Assembly: GCF_019457915.1 (NCBI RefSeq)
Contig: NZ_JAHZSS010000001.1
Coordinates: 310,001 to 374,000, forward strand
DNA: 64,000 bases
Direction of reading: 5' to 3'
DNA from: Neiella holothuriorum
GTDB lineage: Bacteria > Pseudomonadota > Gammaproteobacteria > Enterobacterales > Neiellaceae
Each line of letters starts with the position of its first letter. Position 1 is the stretch's first letter. Under the pieces are notes generated by a model. The model did not search any database. It had not been told where the DNA came from and saw only the letters and a program-made list of their open reading frames with translations. Shown piece by piece: positions 28,228 to 36,489 of the stretch. The position numbers and the translations under genes were made by a program.

Positions 28228-29652
28228 ATGAAATTAACCTTGCCCGATTACTCCACTGCTCAGGTAGTTGTTGCTGGAGACTTAATGTTAGACCGTTATT
28301 GGCAAGGGCCAACCAGTCGCATTAGTCCAGAGGCGCCTGTTCCGGTTGTGAAGGTTGAGCAGTTTGACGATCGGCCGGGTGGCGCTGCCAACGTAGCGCT
28401 TAATTTGGCGGCACTAAAAGTAGGTACTTGCTTACTGGGAATGACAGGTAAAGACGAAGCATCAGAGGCGTTAACTAAGGCGTTAACTGGGGTTGGCGTG
28501 ACCACTGACTTTCAGCAAGTCGATACGTTACCGACCATTACCAAGCTTCGCGTGATGAGCCGTCATCAACAGCTCATTCGCTTGGATTTTGAAGACAGCT
28601 TTGCCGCTATTGATGCAGCCCCGATGACCGCAAGTTATAACAAGGCGTTGGCGCAGGCAAAAGTTGTTGTGTTGTCTGATTATGCCAAAGGCGCGTTGAC
28701 CAATGTTGCCGAATTAATTGCTTTAGCGCGAGCACAAGACTTGATTGTATTGGTTGATCCGAAAGGCTCTGACTTCGAGAAATACCGCGGCGCTACCTTA
28801 ATGACGCCAAACTTGAGTGAATTCGAGGCGGTGGTTGGGCGTTGTGAATCTGAAGCCGATTTGGTCAATAAAGCCCATCAGCTACGGCAAGATTTAGAAC
28901 TAGAAGCGCTGCTTGTCACTCGTGGCGAAAATGGCATGACCTTAATCACCGCTGATCAAGATGAATTGCATCTACCAGCGATGGTGAAGGAAGTGTTCGA
29001 TGTTACCGGTGCCGGAGATACGGTGATTTCGGTATTGGCGGCATCGCTAGCGGCTGGCACGTCAATGGCGCAATCCTGCGCCCTGGCAAATGTAGCTGCC
29101 GGTATTGTGGTGGCGAAATTGGGAACTTCTACGGTTTCTCAAATGGAGCTTGCACAAGCTATTGCCGAACAATCTGAATCCGGTTTTGGTGTGGTCAGCG
29201 AGCAACAGTTGAGTTTTGCGGTGGCACAAGCGAAAGCTCGTGGTGAACGCATTGTAATGACCAATGGCTGCTTCGATATTTTGCATGCAGGCCACGTGTC
29301 TTACTTGGCGGCGGCGAGAGCTTTGGGCGATCGACTGATTGTGGCCGTGAATGATGATGCTTCTGTCACTCGTTTGAAAGGTGAAGGTCGTCCGGTCAAT
29401 CCGCTGGAACGACGAATGGCCGTTTTAGCTGCATTGGGAGCTGTCGATTGGGTGGTGCCATTTGGTGAAGATACGCCGGCGCGCGTGATTGGTGAAATAT
29501 TGCCTGATAGCTTAGTGAAAGGTGGTGATTACAAGCCTGATGAAATTGCTGGTGCCGATGCGGTTTGGGCGAATGGCGGTGATGTGCAGGTGTTGAACTT
29601 TGAAGATGGTTGCTCTACGAGCAAAATTATTGAGCAGATAAAGAGTCAATAA
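28228..29652 (+). CDS. hldE: Bifunctional heptose kinase / heptose-1-phosphate adenylyltransferase
   Basis: Makes ADP-D-glycero-beta-D-manno-heptose for the LPS core. It has 474 residues (477 in E. coli). The N-terminal PfkB-type kinase domain begins near [20 protein letters not shown] and has its catalytic motif [11 protein letters not shown] around 255-265. The C-terminal cytidylyltransferase-like domain carries [20 protein letters not shown] from about residue 344 and ends with the [11 protein letters not shown] segment. The ATG at 28228 matches the E. coli start; the frame extends upstream to 28186 without family similarity. Confidence 0.97.
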   Translation: MKLTLPDYSTAQVVVAGDLMLDRYWQGPTSRISPEAPVPVVKVEQFDDRPGGAANVALNLAALKVGTCLLGMTGKDEASEALTKALTGVGVTTDFQQVDTLPTITKLRVMSRHQQLIRLDFEDSFAAIDAAPMTASYNKALAQAKVVVLSDYAKGALTNVAELIALARAQDLIVLVDPKGSDFEKYRGATLMTPNLSEFEAVVGRCESEADLVNKAHQLRQDLELEALLVTRGENGMTLITADQDELHLPAMVKEVFDVTGAGDTVISVLAASLAAGTSMAQSCALANVAAGIVVAKLGTSTVSQMELAQAIAEQSESGFGVVSEQQLSFAVAQAKARGERIVMTNGCFDILHAGHVSYLAAARALGDRLIVAVNDDASVTRLKGEGRPVNPLERRMAVLAALGAVDWVVPFGEDTPARVIGEILPDSLVKGGDYKPDEIAGADAVWANGGDVQVLNFEDGCSTSKIIEQIKSQ

Positions 29653-29677
29653 AAACAAACTTCTAAAACTACTCGCT

Positions 29678-29702
29678 ATTGCCAGCCGGTGTGGCTGGCA
29701 AT
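29678..29702. terminator. Hairpin after hldE
   Basis: Perfect 10-base arms attgccagcc/ggctggcaat with a five-base loop, 26 bp after the hldE stop, between hldE and the converging small secreted protein gene. The downstream T content is low, so termination strength is uncertain. Confidence 0.5.
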
Positions 29703-29729
29703 TAGCTGAGTCGTGTTTAGTCTTTTAAA

Positions 29730-30011
29730 TTAAGACTTTGTGCTGACAACTTCAGCACTCACATCTTTGTACTTACGAGAGAAAGATGCGATTGCACGAC
29801 CATTACAAATGACGTTGCGAGTTTCGTATTTGCTCAGACCTAATTCTTTACCAACTTTATCAGCGCCTTGCATGCCATCTTTCACAGCAGCAACACAAAC
29901 TTGAGTTTCGACTTGATCATTAGCAGCAACAAATTTCAAAGAAGTAGAAGCGAAAGTTGGAGCAGCAGCGAACAAAGCAACAGTAGCGGCAATAGCAGTA
30001 ACAGTTTTCAT
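29730..30011 (-). CDS. Small secreted protein, DUF3718-like
   Basis: 93 residues with a clear signal peptide (MKTVTAIAATVALFAAAPTF, cleavage after FAS or nearby). The mature 70-residue domain has two cysteines, ETQVCVAAVKDG and TRNVICNGRAIASF, probably joined as a disulfide. The pattern SLKFVA-ND...CVAAV...CNG...FSRKY matches my memory of DUF3718, found in Alteromonadales and relatives; its function is unknown. A GAGG site lies six bases before the ATG at 30011. The upstream region holds two perfect CRP boxes, so expression is probably under carbon control. Confidence 0.75.
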   Translation of the reverse strand: MKTVTAIAATVALFAAAPTFASTSLKFVAANDQVETQVCVAAVKDGMQGADKVGKELGLSKYETRNVICNGRAIASFSRKYKDVSAEVVSTKS

Positions 30012-30099
30012 AATTAACCTCAGCAATATTAATCGATTGAACGAAACAAGTTTTTAATGTTTTGGTTGGTGATGTCTGTGCTCACCAATTGATGATTAT

Positions 30100-30115
30100 T
30101 GTGATGTGGATCACA
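30100..30115 (-). promoter_or_regulatory. CRP (cAMP receptor protein) box 1
   Basis: TGTGATGTGGATCACA is an exact match to TGTGA-N6-TCACA. Its centre is about 60 bases upstream of the transcription start implied by the CATTAA -10-like element. That fits class I activation of the small secreted protein gene at 30011. Confidence 0.75.
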
Positions 30116-30134
30116 TAAGTCGTCAAGGTGTTTT

Positions 30135-30150
30135 TGTGATATAAATCACA
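30135..30150 (-). promoter_or_regulatory. CRP (cAMP receptor protein) box 2
   Basis: TGTGATATAAATCACA is a second exact TGTGA-N6-TCACA match, centred 35 bp upstream of the first. Two perfect boxes in tandem suggest strong cAMP-CRP control. The cAMP phosphodiesterase gene cpdA lies 3 kb away. Confidence 0.75.
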
Positions 30151-30301
30151 TAAAGTTTCATGTTATTGAAATTAAAGGGTTTATTTCAATTTTTTTGTTT
30201 GTTTAGTGTTGATGTTGTGAATTTGACGTGCGTTGAATGTAAAAAATCGCGGATTGTTGATGAGTTGGCGGCATTTGTATGGGCTGTTAAATGCTCTAGC
30301 T

Positions 30302-30334
30302 AAAAAACAAAAAAGCCGGTCATTAAGACCGGCT
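30302..30334 (-). terminator. Rho-independent terminator of tolC
   Basis: Stem agccggtc/gaccggct with loop attaa at 30314-30334. The minus strand continues with a long T-rich run (complement of 30302-30313). It lies 29 bp past the tolC stop. Confidence 0.85.
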
Positions 30335-30362
30335 GTTTAATGCGAGATATTGTGACCTTTGA

Positions 30363-31691
30363 TTAGCTTGGGCGTGTTAGACCATTGTTAATCAATACAA
30401 TGTCTTGCTCCGACAAGTTGCCGGCTGCAAATTTAAGCTGTAGGACACTTAGAATGTAGTTGTAACGAGCACTTGATAGCTGACTTTTGGCATCGAATAA
30501 GTTTCGAGTGGAGTCCAATACGTCAACGATTGTACGCGTACCAACCTCAAAGCCTGCTTCGGTTGCTTGTAATGAGCTTTCACGCGAAATAACGGTTTGT
30601 TCAAAAGCTTTTACTGCGCTAATCGATGCTTTTACGTTGTTATAGGCGTTAATCACACCGCGCATTACGCCGCGATATGTTTCGTTGAGTTGCTCACTGG
30701 CTTCAACATAGTTGGCACGAGCAACGCGCGTGCTTGCTGATGTGGCGCCACCGGAATAAATCGGCAAATCCATTTGGATGCCAATGACGTTGTCGGTGTA
30801 GTGGCTGTATGAAGCAGAAGCGGCAACACTCGGATCATCATAATCGTTGTCAGAGGTGTTGAGCTGCGCAAACAATGAGAAAGTTGGCCAGTGACCAGAC
30901 TGAGCTAGCTCAATGTCTTGCATGGCAATATCAACGCCTAGTTGGCTGATGATCAAATTCAAGTTTTGATTGGTCGCCAAATTCTGCCAGTCAGCCGACT
31001 GTTTTGGCTCAGGTTGTACCGGGCTGAATCGTTTTGTATTCAGCACGTTCAAATCTTTGTGGTACATACCCGTAATTTCGCGCAGACCTTCGTAACTGTT
31101 CTCCAAATCGTTCAGAGCGACAATTTCATCGGCAACGGACTGGTCATATTCAGCTTGAGCTTCATGCACATCGGTAATTGCTGTCAGGCCTACCGCAAAG
31201 CGTTGTTTGGTTTGCTCAAGTTGGCGAGCAATTGCTTTTTTAGTGGCCTGTACAAACTCAAGTTGGTCGCCAGCACTAAGTACATCGAAGTAAGCTGTGC
31301 TCACTCGCAACATTAAATCTTGTAGCGCGGCTTGATAACTGGTTTCTGCTTGACTGGCGACTTTATCGGAGCGATCCAAGTTCACCCAGTTCGAGCGATC
31401 ATAAATGCTCTGAGACAAGCTCAACGTCGCATTTTGATTGTCTACCTCACGAGCATCTCGATTACTGCTTTGGCTGTAAAATTCGGCTGATAATGCGATT
31501 TGAGGCAGCAAAGCCGCCATGCTAACACCCGTGGCTTCCATGGCTGCATCTCTTGAGGCGATTGCTTGCCGTAAGGCCGGATCTTTCTCAAGTGCTTTTT
31601 GATAAATTTGGTGAAGATCATCAGCGAGTGTGGCGGCGCTGCTAACGGCAAGGGCAATTCCGATGCTCAATGCGCGAAGTGTCTTAGTCAT
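30363..31691 (-). CDS. tolC: Outer membrane efflux channel TolC
   Basis: Outer-membrane trimer with a long periplasmic alpha-barrel, the exit duct for RND, MFS and ABC pumps. It has 442 residues. The signal peptide is MTKTLRALSIGIALAVSSAA, with cleavage before DDLHQIYQ. Two outer-membrane-factor repeats follow, each with a long coiled helical hairpin (first around residues 60-210, second around 265-420), including TAITDVHEAQAEYDQSVADE and its counterpart GTRTIVDVLDSTRNLFDAKS. The ATG at 31691 starts the signal peptide; the frame opens at 31769. Divergent from nudF, as in E. coli. Confidence 0.96.
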   Translation of the reverse strand: MTKTLRALSIGIALAVSSAATLADDLHQIYQKALEKDPALRQAIASRDAAMEATGVSMAALLPQIALSAEFYSQSSNRDAREVDNQNATLSLSQSIYDRSNWVNLDRSDKVASQAETSYQAALQDLMLRVSTAYFDVLSAGDQLEFVQATKKAIARQLEQTKQRFAVGLTAITDVHEAQAEYDQSVADEIVALNDLENSYEGLREITGMYHKDLNVLNTKRFSPVQPEPKQSADWQNLATNQNLNLIISQLGVDIAMQDIELAQSGHWPTFSLFAQLNTSDNDYDDPSVAASASYSHYTDNVIGIQMDLPIYSGGATSASTRVARANYVEASEQLNETYRGVMRGVINAYNNVKASISAVKAFEQTVISRESSLQATEAGFEVGTRTIVDVLDSTRNLFDAKSQLSSARYNYILSVLQLKFAAGNLSEQDIVLINNGLTRPS

Positions 31692-31899
31692 TGGTGTAAT
31701 CCCATTCCTGATACTGAACTGGTACAAGAGGCTGTTCAACGCTAATGTTGCTGAAAAACTCAGTAACATTAATGTTCAACAGCCGCCCGTTGATAGTGTA
31801 TATGATTTTGCACGTTTATTATGAACTTATTCCGTAATCTTCCAATTGAAAAAATGTAAATTTCTGTTGGTAACACCAATGCTTAGCTAAGGACTCTTG

Positions 31900-32550
31900 A
31901 TGACTAAAGGCGACAGCGTCAGCCCCTGCGAACAAAGCTTTACGGCATCCGATGTCGAAATTGTGTCCACCGACTTGGCCTATAACGGCTTCTTCCAGCT
32001 GAAAAAATACCAATTGCGCCACCGATTATTTGCCGGCGGTTGGTCATCGGTCATGACTCGTGAATTATTTGAGCGAGGCCATGCCGTGGTGTTACTGCCA
32101 TACGATCCAAAACTCGATCAAGTTGTTATGGTAGAACAATTTCGGCTCGGCGCACTTGAGACATCATCAAACCCTTGGTTGCTTGAATTGGTTGCGGGGA
32201 TGATTGAACCCGGAGAAACGGCTGAAGACGTTGCAAGGCGCGAGTCAATTGAAGAAGCCGGTTTAACGGTCGGCCAAGTTGAATTTATCTGCAGTTATTT
32301 ACCGAGTGCGGGTGGTTGTAGCGAGCGCATTAGCTTATATGTCGGGGCCATCGATAGTCGCAACGCCGGTGGAATACACGGCTTAGACTACGAACACGAA
32401 GACATCAAAGTGCATTGCTATTCACGGCAACAAGCTTTAAAACTGCTGGAAGATGGAAAAATTGACAATGCTGCCAGCATTATCGGGTTACAATGGTTGG
32501 CAATGAATCATCAACGCATTCGGGATTTGTGGCTTAGTTCAAATGGCTAG
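31900..32550 (+). CDS. nudF: ADP-ribose pyrophosphatase
   Basis: Nudix hydrolase cleaving ADP-ribose to AMP and ribose-5-phosphate. It has 216 residues. The Nudix box fits GX5EX7REX2EEXG, starting GMIEPGETAED and ending SIEEAG near residues 105-125. It is preceded by the FRLGALETSSNPWLLELVAG segment of the ADP-ribose subfamily. The ATG at 31900 follows a TAAGGA site; a TTG lies one codon before it. First gene of the nudF-yqiB-cpdA-yqiA operon, an order kept from E. coli. Confidence 0.95.
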   Translation: MTKGDSVSPCEQSFTASDVEIVSTDLAYNGFFQLKKYQLRHRLFAGGWSSVMTRELFERGHAVVLLPYDPKLDQVVMVEQFRLGALETSSNPWLLELVAGMIEPGETAEDVARRESIEEAGLTVGQVEFICSYLPSAGGCSERISLYVGAIDSRNAGGIHGLDYEHEDIKVHCYSRQQALKLLEDGKIDNAASIIGLQWLAMNHQRIRDLWLSSNG

Positions 32551-33019
32551 ATTTGGTGTTGGTACATCACAGCGCGGTGCGAAACGCTATGTTCCTAACT
32601 TAACGGAACTGCACGCCTGTTGTGCCCGCAACTATGCCAGTTTGTTGAAGCTCGTCAATGGATTAGCCGGTGAAGCCACCATGACGTTTAGTCAAGCCGG
32701 TGAAAGTCTATGCCTGACCGTTGAAGATCAAGCACCATACACCACCACGATGTTGTTAACTCAGCACCGACAGGGTATGCCAGATTATTTAGCACCCACT
32801 ATGCAAGTGCGTTTGTACCATGATGCACAGATGGCAGAAGTGTTAAGTTGTCAGCAGATCTGTGGGGTTCGTGCACGCTATGATTATCCTAATGTTCGGA
32901 TGCATCAGCGTGACGAAAAAATGCAGCTGAATCAATTTCTTGCCGAGTGGTTGAGCTTTTGTCTTGACCACGGTGTTGGTGCAAATAACGAATTACATAA
33001 AAAATTGATTAATTGGTAA
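32543..33019 (+). CDS. yqiB: DUF1249 protein YqiB
   Basis: A 158-residue protein of the DUF1249 family, function unknown. It begins with a short basic N terminus, then YVPNLTELHACCARNYASLL. A beta-rich middle contains MQVRLYHDAQMAEVLSCQQ, and the conserved RYDYPNVRMHQRDEKMQLNQ precedes the C-terminal FLAEWLSFCL. Its start overlaps the nudF stop by 8 bp and cpdA begins 4 bp after it. Translational coupling through the operon is likely. Confidence 0.92.
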   Translation: MARFGVGTSQRGAKRYVPNLTELHACCARNYASLLKLVNGLAGEATMTFSQAGESLCLTVEDQAPYTTTMLLTQHRQGMPDYLAPTMQVRLYHDAQMAEVLSCQQICGVRARYDYPNVRMHQRDEKMQLNQFLAEWLSFCLDHGVGANNELHKKLINW

Positions 33020-33023
33020 CAAA

Positions 33024-33854
33024 TTGAATACACAGGACTATCTGACTTTACAAGCGTCAGAAGCTGGGCCTCTGCGCATTCTACAAATCACGGATACTCA
33101 CTTATTTGGTGATCCGGCAAAAGAGCTCCTTGGGGTGAATACCCGAGATAGTTTTGAGGCGGTGCTAAAAAGTGTTAAAGCTGACAACCAAGCTTTTGAC
33201 TTGGTTGTGGTTACCGGCGACATTTCTCAGGATGACAGCCCCGCTTCGTATCAGGTTTTTGCCGAAGCCATCGCCACCTTGGCTAAGCCAATTGTTTGGC
33301 TTCCCGGCAACCATGATGACGGCTTAATTATGCCGGACTTGCTCAGCGCAGAGCCGCTTTCAAGCGTTGATCGGGTGCTCACCGAGCATTGGCAGTTGCT
33401 GATGTTGAACTCGCAAGTTCGCGGTTTCACATTCGGCGAACTGGCGCAGCAGCAGTTGGATTTTGTGTCCGAGTCGCTGACTGAATACCCCGATCGTTAT
33501 ACCTTGGTTTTTGTCCATCATAATCCGGTACCGATGGGCTGCCGCTGGCTCGACCAACATCGCATGAAAAATGGCGAGTCGTTACTGTCACTACTTAGCG
33601 CTGCGCCTAATGCTCGCGGTGTGGTGTGGGGCCATGTTCATCAAGACTGGCAGCAAAATCGTGACCATTTACACTTGATCGCGACACCATCAACCTGCAT
33701 TCAGTTTAAGCCTCGCTCCGAGCAATTTGCGCTCGATAAACGTCCGCCGGGGTATCGCTATCTGACGTTAAATCCAGATGGCCAATTACTGACTGAGTTG
33801 AAACGCTTGCCGGATGATGCGTTTGTTCCAGATCTGCGAGCGCAGGGTTATTAA
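33024..33854 (+). CDS. cpdA: 3',5'-cyclic AMP phosphodiesterase
   Basis: Hydrolyses cAMP to AMP and so limits CRP activity. It has 276 residues. Metallophosphatase motifs appear in order: DTH at 24-26 (RILQITDTHLFGD), GDISQDD, GNHDDG, HHNPVPMGCRWLD and WGHVHQD. The C-terminal LIATPSTCIQFKPRSEQF is typical of CpdA. No ATG fits; the start is TTG at 33024, four bases after yqiB. Two perfect CRP boxes upstream of the DUF3718-like gene make cAMP turnover relevant locally. Confidence 0.95.
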   Translation: MNTQDYLTLQASEAGPLRILQITDTHLFGDPAKELLGVNTRDSFEAVLKSVKADNQAFDLVVVTGDISQDDSPASYQVFAEAIATLAKPIVWLPGNHDDGLIMPDLLSAEPLSSVDRVLTEHWQLLMLNSQVRGFTFGELAQQQLDFVSESLTEYPDRYTLVFVHHNPVPMGCRWLDQHRMKNGESLLSLLSAAPNARGVVWGHVHQDWQQNRDHLHLIATPSTCIQFKPRSEQFALDKRPPGYRYLTLNPDGQLLTELKRLPDDAFVPDLRAQGY

Positions 33855-34427
33855 TTGGCTTTGAACCTGTTTTATATCCACGGCTTTATGAGTTCAGAGC
33901 AGTCTCATAAAGCCCAAGTTACGGGTCGCTATTTAGCGCAGCACCACCCCAATGTGATTTACCAAGTCCCGCGCTTGGCTGATGAGCCAGAAGCCGCAAT
34001 CGCACAGTTACGTCAATTGATCGAAGCAGCCATGCCTGAGCCGGTGGCTGTTATTGGTTCGTCGCTGGGCGGATTTTATAGCCACTTTTTGGCTGAACAT
34101 TATCCTCTCAAAGCGGTATTGATTAATCCGGCCGTTGCGCCTTACCGGTTGCTAAAAGATTATCAGGGGCCGCAAACCAACCCTTACACTGGGAATAAGT
34201 TTGAGCTTGGCGAGCAGCAAATGACTCAGCTAAAAAATATTGAGCAAACGGTACAGCAACCGGAGCGAGTTCAAGTTTGGCTCGAAACTTCAGATGAAGT
34301 GCTCGACTATCAGCAAGCCGCAGATTACTTTGTCGGGTGTGATGTGAGAATCCGCCAAGGTGGAGACCACAGTTACCAGCATTTTGAACAAGATTTAGCC
34401 AGCATGCTGGCGTTTCTCATGGGTTAG
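33855..34427 (+). CDS. yqiA: Esterase YqiA
   Basis: A small alpha/beta-hydrolase of 190 residues. It shows the N-terminal FYIHGFMSSEQSHK, the nucleophile elbow GSSLGG near residue 75 (Ser in GxSxG), an Asp in the ETSDEVLDY segment and a C-terminal His in QGGDHSYQHFE, giving a complete Ser-Asp-His triad. E. coli YqiA has esterase activity on palmitoyl-CoA and p-nitrophenyl esters. The start is TTG at 33855, directly after the cpdA stop, with an AGGG site eight bases upstream. Confidence 0.92.
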   Translation: MALNLFYIHGFMSSEQSHKAQVTGRYLAQHHPNVIYQVPRLADEPEAAIAQLRQLIEAAMPEPVAVIGSSLGGFYSHFLAEHYPLKAVLINPAVAPYRLLKDYQGPQTNPYTGNKFELGEQQMTQLKNIEQTVQQPERVQVWLETSDEVLDYQQAADYFVGCDVRIRQGGDHSYQHFEQDLASMLAFLMG

Positions 34428-34518
34428 CTCAAGTAGTCTTCGCTAAGAGCACTACCACAGTTGACATCCCTACAGCCTTTTTGAACTATTAGGCATCCTT
34501 TTTTTAACAAAGCGTCTT

Positions 34519-36408
34519 ATGTCTGAGCAATACACGTCCGATGCCATTGAGGTACTTAGTGGTTTAGATCCGGTAAAACGCCGCCCCGGCATGTATACCG
34601 AGACCACTCGCCCAAACCATTTGGGACAGGAAGTCATTGATAACAGTGTCGATGAAGCGTTGGCCGGCCATGCCAGTAAGATTGAAGTCATTTTGCATGA
34701 CGATCAATCGCTGGAGATTATTGACGATGGTCGCGGCATGCCGGTCGATATCCATCCCGAGCATGGTGTTTCCGGCATTGAGCTAATTCTCAGTAAGCTG
34801 CATGCGGGTGGTAAATTCTCGAATAAGAATTACCAGTTCTCAGGCGGTTTGCACGGGGTTGGTATTTCGGTCGTAAACGCCCTGACCAAACGTCTTGAGG
34901 TCTTGGTTAAGCGTGACGGTAAAGTGCATGAAATTGCCTTTGAACAAGGCGAAAAAGTGCAAGAGCTAACGGTCACCGGCACGGTTGGTAAACGCAATAC
35001 CGGTACTCGCGTTCGCTTCTGGCCAGAGCCAAGTTATTTCGATTCAGCTAACTTCTCGGACACGCGCCTACGTCATGTGCTCAAAGCCAAAGCGGTGCTA
35101 TGCCCAGGCTTGCAGATTAAATACGTTAATAAAGACAAAGACGAAACCCATGAATGGTGTTATCAGGACGGTTTGAAAGACTACCTGATAGATTCAGTTA
35201 AAGAATTCATCATGTTGCCGGAGGCACCGTTCATTGGTGCCATGGCGGCCAACAACGAAGCTGTTGATTGGGCCGTGTTGTGGTTACCCGAAGGTGGTGA
35301 TGGTCCGCAAGAAAGTTACGTTAACTTGATTCCAACGGCGCAAGGCGGCACGCACGTTAATGGTTTCCGCAATGGTTTACTGGAAGCCATGCGCGAATTT
35401 TGTGAATTCCGCAATATCTTGCCGCGTGGTGTCAAATTAACGCCCGATGATATCTGGCTTCGTTGCACCTATATCTTGTCAGTGAAGATGCAAGATCCGC
35501 AATTTGCTGGGCAAACCAAAGAGCGCCTCTCGTCGCGCCAGTGCTCGGCGTTTGTTTCCGGCGTTGTGAAAGACGCATTCAGCCTTTGGCTCAATGAACA
35601 TGTTGATTTTGCCGAAGCGCTGGCGGAAATGTGTATTTCCAATGCTCAAAAGCGCATGCGCTCGCGCGCCAAAGTGGTTCGTAAAAAAGTCACTTCGGGC
35701 CCCGCATTGCCGGGTAAGCTAACTGATTGCTCGAGCGATGACCCAATGCGCGGCGAATTATTCTTAGTGGAAGGTGATTCTGCTGGTGGTTCGGCCAAGC
35801 AAGCACGTGATCGCGAGTTTCAAGCCATCATGCCGCTGCGCGGAAAAATTTTGAATACTTGGGAAGTGGAATCTGAACAGATTTTAGCTTCGCAGGAAGT
35901 GCACGACATTGCCATTGCGCTTGGCATTGATCCAAACTCCGTCGACTTAAGTGGGTTGCGATACGGCAAAATTTGTATCCTAGCCGATGCCGATTCCGAC
36001 GGATTGCACATTGCCACCTTGCTATGCGCGCTGTTTATGCGGCATTTCAAATCATTGGTGGAGCAGGGCCATGTGTACGTTGCCATGCCACCGCTTTATC
36101 GTATTGATATCGGTAAAGATGTTTATTACGCGTTGGATGAATCAGAGCGTGAAGGCATCTTAGATCGCATTGCCGCCGAGAAGAAAAGGGGCAAAGTGAA
36201 TGTGCAGCGCTTCAAAGGCTTGGGTGAAATGAACCCGCTACAGCTGCGCGAAACAACTATGGATCCGAATACCCGTCGTTTAGTGCAGTTAACAATTGAT
36301 GAGCTGCAATACACAGAAGAGCTGATGGACATGCTGTTAGCGAAAAAGCGCTCGGGTGATCGTAAAGAATGGTTAGAAACCAAAGGCAACCTAGCCAGTA
36401 TCGACTAA
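34519..36408 (+). CDS. parE: DNA topoisomerase IV subunit B
   Basis: ATPase subunit of topoisomerase IV, which unlinks daughter chromosomes. It has 629 residues (630 in E. coli). The GHKL ATPase domain shows DNSVDEALAGHASKI, DDGRGMPVDIHPEHG and GGLHGVGISVVNALT. The transducer domain follows. The TOPRIM domain carries VEGDSAGGSAKQARDR and DADSDGLHIATL, and the C-terminal end has RFKGLGEMNPLQLRETTMDP. Ninety-one bases separate it from yqiA. ParC follows 81 bases downstream, so both subunits come from one locus. Confidence 0.97.
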   Translation: MSEQYTSDAIEVLSGLDPVKRRPGMYTETTRPNHLGQEVIDNSVDEALAGHASKIEVILHDDQSLEIIDDGRGMPVDIHPEHGVSGIELILSKLHAGGKFSNKNYQFSGGLHGVGISVVNALTKRLEVLVKRDGKVHEIAFEQGEKVQELTVTGTVGKRNTGTRVRFWPEPSYFDSANFSDTRLRHVLKAKAVLCPGLQIKYVNKDKDETHEWCYQDGLKDYLIDSVKEFIMLPEAPFIGAMAANNEAVDWAVLWLPEGGDGPQESYVNLIPTAQGGTHVNGFRNGLLEAMREFCEFRNILPRGVKLTPDDIWLRCTYILSVKMQDPQFAGQTKERLSSRQCSAFVSGVVKDAFSLWLNEHVDFAEALAEMCISNAQKRMRSRAKVVRKKVTSGPALPGKLTDCSSDDPMRGELFLVEGDSAGGSAKQARDREFQAIMPLRGKILNTWEVESEQILASQEVHDIAIALGIDPNSVDLSGLRYGKICILADADSDGLHIATLLCALFMRHFKSLVEQGHVYVAMPPLYRIDIGKDVYYALDESEREGILDRIAAEKKRGKVNVQRFKGLGEMNPLQLRETTMDPNTRRLVQLTIDELQYTEELMDMLLAKKRSGDRKEWLETKGNLASID

Positions 36409-36489
36409 CCGAAGAATAAGATGGGGTGGTGATTTCAGTGTTGTTGCTGGCACCACAACCTAATAATAAGCTAACGACGAAATACAACT

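Larger units (their letters stand above)
30012..30301. other. Regulatory intergenic region upstream of the DUF3718-like gene
   Basis: Together with the tolC terminator this makes a 351-bp gene-free stretch. It is AT-rich and contains two CRP-type boxes (listed separately), a CATTAA -10-like element at 30054-30059 on the minus strand, and no convincing ORF. The part from 30160 to 30300 shows no recognisable element. Confidence 0.5.
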
